Shown: positions 19,741 through 27,843 of the stretch, in pieces
Layout: each line of letters starts with the position of its first letter
How positions within the stretch are numbered: the first letter of the stretch is position 1
Source of the DNA: Mesorhizobium_B sp963522145
Lineage (GTDB): Bacteria; Pseudomonadota; Alphaproteobacteria; Rhizobiales; Rhizobiaceae
Length of the DNA stretch: 28,094 nucleotides
Assembly (NCBI GenBank): GCA_963522145.1
Contig: CAUQXI010000034.1
Location: 1-28,094 of the forward strand
Reading direction: 5' to 3'
Notes under the pieces: model-generated
What the model was told of the DNA's origin: nothing
The model's database searches: none
What the model saw: only the letters and a program-made list of their open reading frames with translations
Program-made: the position numbers and the translations under genes

Positions 19741-20619
19741 ATGAAGCTGTTCGACGCAGCACTCAGCATCGCCCGAAAGCGCCGCGCATTGGGCCGGGGA
19801 GCAGCGGGTGTGGATTTCCTTGTGGCGCATGCCGCGGAAGACCTGGGGGATAGGCTCAGCGCCACGAGGCGGCGTTTCAAGCGCGCTGCGGCCCTGTTTT
19901 CAGTCACCGACCATGCAGCGCGCGCGCTCGTTGAAAGCGGCAAGGTCGACGAGGTCATTCGCGTCGAGGCCGATCCGACCTTTCTTCCTCCTGGGGAAGG
20001 CATCCTTGCTCCTGTCGAAACCATCCCGCTCGAACCAGAAAGCATCGATCTCGCCGTTTCGCTTCTGACGCTGCAGGAGGTGAACGACCTGCCGGGTCTT
20101 CTCATCCAGATCAGGCGCGCGCTTCAAGCCGACGGGCTCTTCATCGGCTGCATGGCGGGAGGCGGCACGCTAGCCGAGCTTCGCGAAAGCCTGCTTGCCG
20201 CCGAAAGCGAACTGGATGGCGGCGCGAACACCCGCGTGATCCCCTTCGCGGAAGTGCGCGATGCGGGCACCCTCCTCCAGCGTGCGGGCTTCGCCCTCCC
20301 CGTGACCGACACCGAAAGCCTCACTGTCCGCTACGACTCGATGGGCGGACTGGTGGATGACCTGCGCGCGATGGGCGCGACGAATGCCCTGATCGAACGG
20401 TCGCGGCGTCCGCTCGGGCGCCGGCACATGCTGCGGGCCGCTGAAATCTATGCGGAGCGCTTCTCCGACCCTGACGGCCGTGTCCGCGCGACCTTCAATC
20501 TGTTGTGGATGTCAGGGTGGGCGCCGCATCCCTCGCAGCCGAAGCCCGCGCCGCGCGGTTCGGCGACGGTGTCTCTCGCGCAGGCGCTCGGCAGCCAAAA
20601 GCCTCCCGCTTCTACCTGA
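19741..20619 (+). CDS. Methyltransferase-like protein (BioC/NDUFAF5-type), degraded SAM motif
   Basis: A 292-residue protein of the class I methyltransferase group related to BioC and mitochondrial NDUFAF5. Family marks are FDAALSIARKRRA at the start, the motif II/III-like stretch ESIDLAVSLLTLQEVNDLPGLL, LIQIRRALQADGLFIG, and the C-terminal SGWAPHPSQPKP. The usual glycine-rich motif I (GxGxG) is not seen: the position after the RRRFKRAA helix reads ALFSVTDHAARAL. SAM binding may therefore be weak or lost. AAGGA lies about 10 bases before the ATG. It diverges from comF (102 bases between starts), and its last 8 bases overlap the 3' end of the convergent pilin gene. Function is uncertain; NDUFAF5-type enzymes modify a complex I subunit. 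Confidence 0.85.
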   Translation: MKLFDAALSIARKRRALGRGAAGVDFLVAHAAEDLGDRLSATRRRFKRAAALFSVTDHAARALVESGKVDEVIRVEADPTFLPPGEGILAPVETIPLEPESIDLAVSLLTLQEVNDLPGLLIQIRRALQADGLFIGCMAGGGTLAELRESLLAAESELDGGANTRVIPFAEVRDAGTLLQRAGFALPVTDTESLTVRYDSMGGLVDDLRAMGATNALIERSRRPLGRRHMLRAAEIYAERFSDPDGRVRATFNLLWMSGWAPHPSQPKPAPRGSATVSLAQALGSQKPPAST

Positions 20620-20785
20620 AGGCTCGGGTGAGCTTGCTGTTGGTGTCCGAAAACAGGAACTGCAGCGCGTTGGTAGCGGTGCCCACGCCGGCAACGATCG
20701 CGAGTGAAAGGCAGGCGATGATCAGCCCGTACTCGATAACCGTTGCGCCCCGGCGGTCGCGGCAGAATCGCTTGATGAGGTGCAT
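20612..20785 (-). CDS. Flp family type IVb pilin
   Basis: A 57-residue small pilin. After a basic leader (MHLIKRFCRDRRG) comes the Flp processing site G13|ATVIEY, with Glu at +5 and Tyr at +6, then a hydrophobic helix (GLIIACLSLAIVAGVGTA) and a short polar tail (FSDTNSKLTRAFR). In the Tad system such pilins are cut by a CpaA/TadV-type peptidase and assembled into adhesive fibres. The ATG at 20785 has AAGG and GGAG shortly upstream. No tad/cpa assembly genes lie in the window, so it is an orphan pilin here. Its stop overlaps the 3' end of the convergent methyltransferase-like gene by 8 bases. Confidence 0.9.
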   Translation of the reverse strand: MHLIKRFCRDRRGATVIEYGLIIACLSLAIVAGVGTATNALQFLFSDTNSKLTRAFR

Positions 20786-20876
20786 CGGCTCCAGCCTTTT
20801 GGAAGAGAGCTTAGAAGCCGTTTGCCCATAAAGGGTTAAGGCCCGCCATCATCCTCGAACCGATTGCAGATAAAAC

Positions 20877-21197
20877 TCAGCAGTCGCCGGAACGCGACCC
20901 GTTCCCGCCGATGATGCAGACGGCACCCGGGGAAGGCTGCAGAACGCTGCGGCGCAGCGTATAGCTCGTGCCGGCATTCTTCACCGAACCCGTGCTCATC
21001 ATGTCGAGCCCACGCGCGATCGTGGCGTCCGTCGATCCGATGCGTTCCGTCTTGTCTACGAAAGGCAGAATGATCAGCGCAAGCGCGATCGCGGCAGAAC
21101 CGAACAGGAGAGTGGCGCGGATGATGCTGATCCCGGCTTCCGCCACGCGCGAGGGCCGCTCGATGCGAACGAAATCCCACTCATTGTCGATGGCCAT
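20877..21197 (-). CDS. Small membrane protein of unknown function
   Basis: A 106-residue protein starting MAIDNEWDFVRIERPSRVAE. A hydrophobic segment at about 29-47 (ATLLFGSAAIALALIILPF) follows a basic flank, so the N-terminus should be cytoplasmic and the C-terminal 58 residues periplasmic. The tail ends VCIIGGNGSRSGDC, with cysteines at 94 and 106 that could form a disulfide. I recognise the N-terminus as typical of conserved rhizobial hypothetical proteins but know no function. The start at 21197 is preferred because it gives this N-terminus and has GGGGAA upstream; ATG at 21230 is an alternative. It lies 91 bases upstream of the pilin gene on the same strand. Confidence 0.78.
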   Translation of the reverse strand: MAIDNEWDFVRIERPSRVAEAGISIIRATLLFGSAAIALALIILPFVDKTERIGSTDATIARGLDMMSTGSVKNAGTSYTLRRSVLQPSPGAVCIIGGNGSRSGDC

Positions 21198-21245
21198 GCC
21201 GTGTTCCCCGCTCGCACCCGGTTCGTGCAACTTTTCACGAGTGTC

Positions 21246-21260
21246 TGAACGAAGGCTTAA
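21246..21260 (-). promoter_or_regulatory. CtrA-like site upstream of the small membrane protein gene
   Basis: On the minus strand TTAA-N7-TTCA, one mismatch from the CtrA consensus TTAA-N7-TTAA, lies about 50-60 bases before the start at 21197. A TTAACC half-site also occurs about 50 bases before the pilin start (20834-20839). These are short matches and may be chance. Confidence 0.25.
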
Positions 21261-21275
21261 CCGACGGGCAGCGCT

Positions 21276-21692
21276 TCAAAGCAGGTCAAGAAGGGACGGG
21301 ATCAGCGGTTCGTCGGCCGGGGGCATGGGGTAGTCGCGCATGCGGATGGGGCGCACCCATTTGAGGCTCTGGCCTTCCTTTGCTTCAGGCGTTCCTTCGT
21401 AGCGGCGGCACACGAAGAGCGGCATCAGCAGGTGGAAGCTCTCATAGGCATGGCTGGCAAAGGTCAGCGGCGCGAGGCAGGCCACTTTCGTTTCGATGCC
21501 GAGTTCCTCGCGGAGCTCCCGGATCAACGCCTCTTCCGGCGTTTCCCCTGCCTCCACCTTGCCGCCCGGAAACTCCCACATTCCCGCAAACGACTTGCCT
21601 TGCGGCCGCTGTGCGAGAAGCACGCGGTTGTCGGCATCCACCAGCGCGCAGGCCGCCACCAGCAGCACGGGTCTGGAAGCGGGGACCGTCAT
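21276..21692 (-). CDS. mutT: 8-oxo-dGTP diphosphatase MutT (Nudix hydrolase)
   Basis: A 138-residue Nudix enzyme that removes oxidised dGTP from the nucleotide pool. The Nudix box is complete: G44, E50, R58, E59, E62, E63 and G65 in the GX5EX7REUXEEXGU pattern. The LLAQRPQGKSFAGMWEFPGG block is characteristic of MutT. The start MTVPASRPVLLVAAC at 21692 overlaps the stop of the GNAT gene by 4 bases (ATGA), supporting coupling; longer in-frame versions run inside that gene. It is the last gene of the argJ-GNAT-mutT run, an order usual in rhizobia. Confidence 0.95.
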   Translation of the reverse strand: MTVPASRPVLLVAACALVDADNRVLLAQRPQGKSFAGMWEFPGGKVEAGETPEEALIRELREELGIETKVACLAPLTFASHAYESFHLLMPLFVCRRYEGTPEAKEGQSLKWVRPIRMRDYPMPPADEPLIPSLLDLL

Positions 21693-22444
21693 GCGGAAAC
21701 GGGCCGTCGATAGTGGTAGCGGTAGAGCTCGGTGAATCCGAGCGCGGGATAAAGCTTGAGCGCGGCCTCGTTGCCGGCCTCGACCTGAAGCCAAGCCTGG
21801 TGAGCGCCGCGGCTTCTTGCCCATTTCAGCGCGGAAAGCACGATACGCCGTCCGAAACCCTTGCCCCGTTCGGCCTTGTCCGTCGCCACCTCGAACAGCC
21901 CCGCCAGATCGCCATCATGCACGCAGACGGCAGTCGCGATCGGCCTGTTGTCGCGCTCCAGCACGAACAAGCCGGCTTCCGCAGGGATGGCTGTGATGAC
22001 CTTTTCCAGACCGGCGGCAGGGCCGGCCTCATCCCCGTCCATCTCCACGCGGGATGCGGTGAAACGTGCGACATCCTTGAGCGGAATATGGCTGATGCCG
22101 TCATCCACCGCCGGCCCGTCGAGGGGCATCCGCAGCACGAGCGAGTGGCCGAACGCGTCCCACCCCGCCGCGTCGAAGTGGGCGGCAAGCACCCGGCCCG
22201 ACAAAGGCGACATGCGGAAGGTGAACGGGCGGCCCGCCTGCTCGAAGGCCGAGCGCGCCCGAGAGATCCTTCCGTCGAGGTTCAAGCAGTCGCCGGGATC
22301 GAGCGGATTAACGGAGTTGAGCCGCTTGGCAGGGTGAGCAGGCGTCAGCCGCGTGAGCCATGTTCCATCATAATGCGCGCTCGCGGCTGGCCATGCGCGA
22401 AAGCCGGCGGCTTCGAAACGACGAACAAGCGCAAGTTCGGGCAT
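21689..22444 (-). CDS. GNAT family N-acetyltransferase
   Basis: A 251-residue protein with a C-terminal GNAT domain. The acetyl-CoA pyrophosphate loop is RGKGFG at 193-198, and the helix-strand end NEAALKLYPALGFTELYRYHYR is typical. The N-terminal half (ALVRRFEAAGFRAWPA, LNSVNPLDPGD) is the extended form found in a rhizobial family next to argJ. The substrate is unknown; the position between argJ and mutT does not settle it. The start MPELALVRRFE at 22444 lies 19 bases after argJ; a longer frame to 22555 overlaps argJ and is rejected. Confidence 0.92.
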   Translation of the reverse strand: MPELALVRRFEAAGFRAWPAASAHYDGTWLTRLTPAHPAKRLNSVNPLDPGDCLNLDGRISRARSAFEQAGRPFTFRMSPLSGRVLAAHFDAAGWDAFGHSLVLRMPLDGPAVDDGISHIPLKDVARFTASRVEMDGDEAGPAAGLEKVITAIPAEAGLFVLERDNRPIATAVCVHDGDLAGLFEVATDKAERGKGFGRRIVLSALKWARSRGAHQAWLQVEAGNEAALKLYPALGFTELYRYHYRRPVSA

Positions 22445-22463
22445 GACGAAAACAGCCGCCGCG

Positions 22464-23705
22464 TCAGCTTCGATAATCGCCGTTGATGGCGACATAGTCC
22501 TTGGTGAGGTCGCAGGTCCAGACACGCGCCTCGCCGCTTCCCAAACCGAGTTCAACGCGGATCGCGATCTGCTCGCCCTTCATATAGGCGGAGGTTGCGG
22601 CCTCTGAATAGTTGGGATCACGCTCGCCATCAAAGGCAAGGCGATGCTCGCCGAACCAGATGGCCAAACGATCTCGATCGGCCGGCTCGCCCGCCTTGCC
22701 GACCGCCATCACCACCCGGCCCCAATTAGCGTCCTCGCCCGCCACCGCCGTCTTGACCAGCGGCGAATTGGCGATGGAAAGCGCGATGCGCTTTGCCGAG
22801 GCACGGCTTTCGGCGCCCGTCACGCTTACCGTGATCTCCTTGCGGGCGCCCTCCCCATCGCGCACCACCTGCAGCGCCAGGTCGCGCAACAGGTCGTCGA
22901 GCGCAGCGCGGAACTCCGCCAGGCGCGGATCGTCCGATATGGCGATGGGCGGGCAGCCGCGCTCTTCCGCCTTGCCGGTCGCGAAGAACAGAAGAGTGTC
23001 GCTTGTGGAAGTGTCGCTATCAACGGTCACGGCGTTGAAGCTGTTTTCCACGCCGTTCGATAGCAGCGTCTGGAGCACTGGCGCGGCGATCGGCGCGTCC
23101 GTCGCCACGAAGCTCAGCATGGTCGCCATGTCGGGCGCGATCATGCCCGCGCCCTTGGCAATGCCGTTGATGACGACCGGAACTCCGTCGATCGCAACCG
23201 AACGCGTCGCGAGCTTGGGATAGGTGTCCGTGGTCATGATGGCCGAAGCCGCATCCGCCCAGCGTCCGGCTTCGGCCTTCGATGCCAAACCGTCCAGCAG
23301 ATGCCCGAACTTGCCCGCATCCAGCGGCTCGCCGATCACGCCCGTGGAGGCAAGGAACACCTCATCGGTCGAACACCCCACCGCCGCGGCCGCCATTTCA
23401 GCGGTTGCATCCGTGGTTTCACGCCCCCGCCGGCCGGTAAAGGCATTGGCATTGCCGGAATTGACCACCAGGGCGCGCGCGCGCCCGGCACCCAGATTGG
23501 CGCGGCAGAAGTCGACGGGCGCGGACGGGCACTTTGAACGGGTGAAAACGCCGGCCACTTTGGTACCTGCATCGAACACCATCATCAGGAGGTCCGTGCG
23601 GTCGCGATACTTGATCCCGGCCTCGGCGGTGGCGATCCGCACACCCTCGATAGCGGGCATCGTGGGGTAGGTCTTGGGAGCCAGGGGAGAGATGGCGGCC
23701 GACAT
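22464..23705 (-). CDS. argJ: Bifunctional glutamate N-acetyltransferase / amino-acid acetyltransferase ArgJ
   Basis: A 413-residue enzyme of the cyclic arginine pathway. It moves acetyl from N-acetylornithine to glutamate and, in bifunctional forms, also uses acetyl-CoA. The precursor cuts itself between A194 and T195 in KGAGMIAPDMATML, freeing T195 as the nucleophile. The substrate-site blocks VNSGNANAFTG (81-91) and STGVIG (120-125) are present, and the C-terminus DLTKDYVAINGDYRS is typical. The start at 23705 has AAAGAGAA just upstream. It precedes the GNAT and mutT genes and lies 136 bases after the parvulin gene, so it probably has its own promoter. Confidence 0.97.
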   Translation of the reverse strand: MSAAISPLAPKTYPTMPAIEGVRIATAEAGIKYRDRTDLLMMVFDAGTKVAGVFTRSKCPSAPVDFCRANLGAGRARALVVNSGNANAFTGRRGRETTDATAEMAAAAVGCSTDEVFLASTGVIGEPLDAGKFGHLLDGLASKAEAGRWADAASAIMTTDTYPKLATRSVAIDGVPVVINGIAKGAGMIAPDMATMLSFVATDAPIAAPVLQTLLSNGVENSFNAVTVDSDTSTSDTLLFFATGKAEERGCPPIAISDDPRLAEFRAALDDLLRDLALQVVRDGEGARKEITVSVTGAESRASAKRIALSIANSPLVKTAVAGEDANWGRVVMAVGKAGEPADRDRLAIWFGEHRLAFDGERDPNYSEAATSAYMKGEQIAIRVELGLGSGEARVWTCDLTKDYVAINGDYRS

Positions 23706-23800
23706 GGGTTCTCTTTCGAAGCGATGACCAGCCGCGATTGCCCCAACTCAGCGTTTCACGCAAGGCGCCGGCGTTCGCTGTTGCCACGCAGAGCCCGGCT

Positions 23801-23826
23801 TGCGAGCAGGCGATCGCCTCCTCGCA
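23801..23826 (-). other. Inverted repeat after the parvulin gene
   Basis: A hairpin with a 6-bp outer stem (TGCGAG/CTCGCA), one C-C mismatch and a 4-bp inner stem around GATC lies 16 bases past the stop of the parvulin gene and before argJ. There is no U-tract on the minus strand. It may slow or end transcription between the two genes. Confidence 0.4.
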
Positions 23827-23841
23827 GGCCAGGTAGAACGC

Positions 23842-24777
23842 TTATTGCTGCTGCTGCTGTGCGTCGGCCGCATCCATCGCGGCCTTCAGCGCCGGATCGG
23901 CCACGTCCACTTTGGCCGCGCCGCGGATGTTCTTCACGAGCGCGAAATAATTCTCGCGCAGCAGAAGCGAGCGGACCTGCTCCTTGACCTGATCGAAGGC
24001 CGGCGGCTGCTGGGCGCGCTTGTCCTCCACCTTGATCACATGCCAGCCGAACTGCGATTGCACGGGCTCCTTGGTGTAGGAGCCGGGCTCGAGCGCCGTT
24101 GCCGCCTTCTCGAACTCGGGCACCATGCGGCCGGGGCCGAACCAGCCGAGATCGCCGCCCGTGGTCTTGCCGCTCGGATCGGTGGTCTTCTCGTTGGCCA
24201 CGTCCTCGAACTTGGCGCCGCCGTCGAGCTGCTTGATGACAGCCTCAGCTTCTTCCTTTGTGGCGACCAGGATGTGGCGCGCGTGGATTTCGTTGACCGG
24301 CGGCGTGTTGGCCACTTCCTGGTCGTAGCGGGCGCGGATCGCGTCATCCGTCACCTTGGCAGCCACTTCCTTGTCCACAACAGCGCTGTGCAGCGCCCGC
24401 TGGCGCAAGAATTCGAGCCGCGCCTGGAACTCCGGATCCTTGTCGAAACCCTTGGATATTGCCTCGGCGGCAAGCAGGCGGATTTCCACCACGGCAGACA
24501 AGGCAGCTGCACGCCGTCCCTCGGGCGGAAGCTGTGCGAACTGCTGGTCGAGATCGTTCTCGGCAAGCTGGAGATCGGCTTCCGTGATCGGCTGGCCATT
24601 CACCGTCGCCACCACCGTTTCGGGCGCGACAGGCGCAGCTGCGGCGGGAGCGGGAGCCGCCGGTGCGGCAGGCGTTTCCTGCGCGAGCACGGGGCCGGCA
24701 AGAAGGACGGCGAGCGCGAGGCCGGCAGCCTTGGAAGACAGACGCAGCAGGGCTGCGCATGAAAGCGAAACGAACAT
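23842..24777 (-). CDS. Peptidylprolyl isomerase, parvulin/PpiC type, exported
   Basis: A 311-residue periplasmic foldase. A signal peptide covers about residues 1-32 (hydrophobic core AALLRLSSKAAGLALAVLLAG, cleavage near VLAQE). It is followed by an Ala/Pro linker (34-50), a SurA-like N-terminal helical domain (52-160) and one parvulin domain at about 163-255 (NEIHARHILV, GGDLGWFGPGRMVPEFE, SQFGWHVIKVED). A short C-terminal helix ends in poly-Gln. It should help outer-membrane or secreted proteins fold, fitting its position back to back with secA. The start at 24777 gives a proper signal peptide and has GGAGAA about 8 bases upstream; the longer frame to 24876 reaches into the secA promoter. 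Confidence 0.95.
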   Translation of the reverse strand: MFVSLSCAALLRLSSKAAGLALAVLLAGPVLAQETPAAPAAPAPAAAAPVAPETVVATVNGQPITEADLQLAENDLDQQFAQLPPEGRRAAALSAVVEIRLLAAEAISKGFDKDPEFQARLEFLRQRALHSAVVDKEVAAKVTDDAIRARYDQEVANTPPVNEIHARHILVATKEEAEAVIKQLDGGAKFEDVANEKTTDPSGKTTGGDLGWFGPGRMVPEFEKAATALEPGSYTKEPVQSQFGWHVIKVEDKRAQQPPAFDQVKEQVRSLLLRENYFALVKNIRGAAKVDVADPALKAAMDAADAQQQQQ

Positions 24778-25038
24778 CGGCACTTCTCCGATCAGGATGA
24801 GGATGGGATTGGCGTGATCCCGCTGTAGGAAGCGGGACAAAGGGCGGCGAAGGCGGCTCCGCGGCCAAGTTGACATCGCATGGGGGCCCTCTTATCTGTC
24901 CTTCGCCCTTGCGTCCAGACGCGTTTTCACCTGCGTCGCCCGGCGCATTCCCTTGTTTTCCGGCCTGTTCGAGCCCTCTGCCCGGCAGGCTGCGCGAGCC
25001 TCCCGCGGGGAAGCCGCATCCTTCGAAAGGACCATTGG
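24778..25038. other. Divergent control region between the parvulin gene and secA
   Basis: These 261 bases carry the secA promoter (24870-24898) and about 135 bases of secA leader. On the parvulin side a 7-bp hairpin (TCCCGCT/AGCGGGA, 24818-24837) falls in its likely 5' leader. The leader frames show no clear arrest peptide: no SecM-like end and no RAPP/RAPG motif. I could not pick a clear parvulin promoter. Confidence 0.5.
24870..24898 (+). promoter_or_regulatory. secA promoter (sigma-70 type)
   Basis: TTGACA (24870-24875), a perfect -35, is followed after 17 bases by TATCTG (24893-24898). The predicted start is near 24905, about 135 bases before the secA ATG. The -10 is only a partial match. 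Confidence 0.6.
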
Positions 25039-27780
25039 ATGGTCAGCCTCGGCGGTCTCGCCCGTAAGATTTTCGGCTCCTCCAACGATCGCCGCGTCAA
25101 GGGCTTCAGGCCGCGCGCCGAAGAGATCAACGCGCTGGAGCCCGAGCTTGCGTCCCTTTCCGACGACGCGCTGCGTGCCCGCACGGACCAGTTCCGGAAG
25201 CAGCTTTCCGATGGCGTTTCTCTCGACGACCTGCTGATCCCTGCCTTCGCCACCGTCAGAGAGGCGGCCAAGCGTGTGCTGGGCCTGCGCCCCTTTGACG
25301 TGCAGCTGATCGGCGGCATGGTGCTCGATGGCGGCGACATCGCGGAGATGCGTACCGGCGAAGGCAAGACGCTGGTCGCCACGCTTCCCGTCTATCTCAA
25401 TGCCCTTCCCGGCGATGGCGTCCATGTGGTGACGGTGAACGATTATCTCGCCCGCCGCGACTCGGAGTGGATGGGACGGCTCTACAAGTTTCTGGGCCTG
25501 ACGGTCGGCGTAATCGTGCACGGCATGTCCGACGACGAGCGTCGTGCAGCCTATGCCTGCGACGTAACCTATGCCACCAACAACGAGCTCGGCTTCGACT
25601 ATCTCCGCGACAACATGAAATATGACCGCGCGCAGATGGTGCAGCGGCCTCACAATTTCGCGATCGTGGACGAGGTGGACTCCATCCTGGTCGACGAGGC
25701 GCGCACGCCGCTCATCATCTCCGGTCCGCTCGAGGATCGCTCGGAGATGTACAACACGGTTGATGCCTTCATCCTCAAGCTTCAGCCGGAAGACTATGAG
25801 GTCGACGAGAAGCAGCGCACCGCGATCTTCACCGAGGAGGGCACGGAAAAGCTCGAGAACCTCCTGAAGGAGGCCGACCTGCTCAAAGCCGAGTCGCTTT
25901 ATGACGTGGAAAACGTCGCCATGGTCCACCACGTCAACAATGCTCTCAAGGCGCACCGCCTGTTCCAAAAGGACAAGGACTACATCGTCCGCGGCGACGA
26001 GATCGTTATCATCGACGAGTTCACAGGCCGCATGATGCCGGGCCGCCGCTATTCGGAAGGGCTGCATCAGGCGCTGGAAGCCAAGGAGCATGTGCGCATC
26101 CAGCCCGAGAACCAGACGCTCGCCTCCATCACGTTCCAGAACTATTTCCGCATGTACAAGAAGCTGGCCGGAATGACCGGCACGGCGGCGACGGAGGCCG
26201 AGGAGTTCGGCAACATCTACGGGCTGGGCGTCACCGAGGTGCCGACCAACTTGCCCGTCCAGCGCATCGACGAGGACGATGAGGTTTACCGCACGGTTGA
26301 GGAGAAATACCGCGCCATCATCCGCGAGATCCGCGAAGCGGCCGCGAAGCGCCAGCCGATCCTGGTCGGCACCACCTCCATTGAAAAGTCCGAGCTTCTG
26401 GCCGAGCGCCTGCGCAAGGAAGGCATGAAGGGCTTCCAGGTGCTGAACGCGCGCCACCACGAGCAGGAAGCCACCATCGTGGCGCAGGCGGGCGTGCCCG
26501 GCGCGGTAACCATCGCCACCAACATGGCCGGACGCGGCACGGACATCCAGCTCGGCGGCAATGTCGAAATGCGGATCGCGCAGGAACTGGCCGAGGTTCC
26601 GGAAGGGCCGGATCGGGATGCGCGCGAGGAAGAAATCCGCGCCGATATTGCCCGCCTCAAGGCGGAGGCGCTCGCGGCGGGCGGACTCTACGTGCTTGCC
26701 ACCGAACGGCATGAGTCGCGCCGCATCGACAACCAGCTTCGCGGCCGCTCGGGCCGTCAGGGTGATCCGGGGCGCTCGAAATTCTACCTGTCGCTGCAGG
26801 ACGATCTGATGCGCATCTTCGGCTCGGAGCGCATGGACGGCATGCTTCAGAAGCTCGGCCTCAAGGAAGACGAAGCGATCATCCATCCATGGATCAACAA
26901 GGCGCTGGAAAAAGCGCAGAAGAAGGTCGAGGCGCGCAACTTCGACATCCGCAAGAACCTGCTCAAATATGACGATGTGCAGAACGACCAGCGCAAGGTG
27001 GTCTTCGAGCAGCGCATCGAGCTCATGGAAGGCGAGAACCTCAGCGAAACCGTCGCCGAGATGCGTCATGACATGGTCGACGAGATGGTGGCGCGCTTCA
27101 TTCCCGAAACAGCCTATGCCGAGCAGTGGAACGTGACCGGCCTCAAGGAAGAGGTGCGCAACACGCTGAACCTCGACCTTCCCGTGGATGAGTGGGCCAA
27201 GGAAGAAGGCATTGCGGAAGACGATATCCGCACCCGGCTTAACGAGGCGGCTGACGCCGCCGCAACCGATCGCGCAGGCCGCTTCGGCTCCGACGTGATG
27301 GCTTATGTGGAGCGCTCCATCCTGCTTCAAACGCTCGACGGCCTGTGGCGTGAGCATCTGGTGAATCTCGACCACCTTCGCTCTGTGGTCGGCTTCCGCG
27401 GCTATGCCCAGCGCGACCCGCTCAACGAGTACAAGAGCGAGGCCTTCGAGCTTTTCCAGGCGATGCTGGGCAATCTGCGCCAGGCGGTGACAGCCCAGAT
27501 GATGCGGGTCGAACTCGTGCGCGAGGCGTCCGAGGCTCCGCTGCCCGACGCGCCTGACGCGGAAGGCCACCACTTCGATGCCACGACCGGAGAGGACGAT
27601 TTCGGCGACGATTATGGCGGGACGGAACTCGCCACCCTGTCGCGCGAAGACACCCGCACGGTGGCGCCAGAGGACCGCGATCCCAATGATCAGTCCACCT
27701 GGGGCAAGGTCGCGCGCAACGAGCTCTGCCCCTGCGGATCAGGCAAGAAGTACAAGCACTGCCACGGCGCGTTCGCCTGA
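25039..27780 (+). CDS. secA: Preprotein translocase ATPase SecA
   Basis: A 913-residue motor that pushes unfolded precursors through SecYEG. Walker A MRTGEGKT is at 104-111 and the DEAD-type box DEVD at 211-214 (VDEVDSILVDEART). The preprotein cross-linking, NBD2 (GTDIQLGG, GRSGRQGDPG), helical scaffold/wing (LLKYDDVQNDQRKVVFEQR, LWREHLVNLDHLR) and C-terminal linker regions are in order. The C-terminal zinc motif is complete (C897, C899, C908, H909 in CPCGSGKKYKHCHG) and should bind SecB and lipid. The start at 25039 has AAAGGA about 9 bases upstream; the longer frame to 24880 begins inside the promoter. The length is normal for alphaproteobacteria. Confidence 0.99.
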   Translation: MVSLGGLARKIFGSSNDRRVKGFRPRAEEINALEPELASLSDDALRARTDQFRKQLSDGVSLDDLLIPAFATVREAAKRVLGLRPFDVQLIGGMVLDGGDIAEMRTGEGKTLVATLPVYLNALPGDGVHVVTVNDYLARRDSEWMGRLYKFLGLTVGVIVHGMSDDERRAAYACDVTYATNNELGFDYLRDNMKYDRAQMVQRPHNFAIVDEVDSILVDEARTPLIISGPLEDRSEMYNTVDAFILKLQPEDYEVDEKQRTAIFTEEGTEKLENLLKEADLLKAESLYDVENVAMVHHVNNALKAHRLFQKDKDYIVRGDEIVIIDEFTGRMMPGRRYSEGLHQALEAKEHVRIQPENQTLASITFQNYFRMYKKLAGMTGTAATEAEEFGNIYGLGVTEVPTNLPVQRIDEDDEVYRTVEEKYRAIIREIREAAAKRQPILVGTTSIEKSELLAERLRKEGMKGFQVLNARHHEQEATIVAQAGVPGAVTIATNMAGRGTDIQLGGNVEMRIAQELAEVPEGPDRDAREEEIRADIARLKAEALAAGGLYVLATERHESRRIDNQLRGRSGRQGDPGRSKFYLSLQDDLMRIFGSERMDGMLQKLGLKEDEAIIHPWINKALEKAQKKVEARNFDIRKNLLKYDDVQNDQRKVVFEQRIELMEGENLSETVAEMRHDMVDEMVARFIPETAYAEQWNVTGLKEEVRNTLNLDLPVDEWAKEEGIAEDDIRTRLNEAADAAATDRAGRFGSDVMAYVERSILLQTLDGLWREHLVNLDHLRSVVGFRGYAQRDPLNEYKSEAFELFQAMLGNLRQAVTAQMMRVELVREASEAPLPDAPDAEGHHFDATTGEDDFGDDYGGTELATLSREDTRTVAPEDRDPNDQSTWGKVARNELCPCGSGKKYKHCHGAFA

Positions 27781-27804
27781 GCGCAAATTCGACTACGCTC
27801 TGAT

Positions 27805-27820
27805 GCCTCGCTCACGAGGC
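27805..27820 (+). terminator. Short hairpin after secA
   Basis: A perfect 6-bp stem GCCTCG/CGAGGC with a 4-base loop lies 25 bases past the secA stop, followed by GGTCGTGTGTT. The U-tract is poor, so termination is uncertain. It lies just before the antitoxin gene. Confidence 0.4.
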
Positions 27821-27843
27821 GGTCGTGTGTTAGGATATACGCG

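Noticed and set aside
24905..25038. Possible SecM-like regulatory peptide in the secA leader
   Set aside because: I looked for a signal-peptide-like frame ending in a known arrest motif (SecM-type or RAPP/RAPG). The frames present are Pro/Arg-rich without such an end, and one is simply an in-frame extension of secA.
24892..27573. Open frame of 893 codons antisense to secA
   Set aside because: Same cause: a composition artefact opposite a highly conserved gene, with no domain signature.
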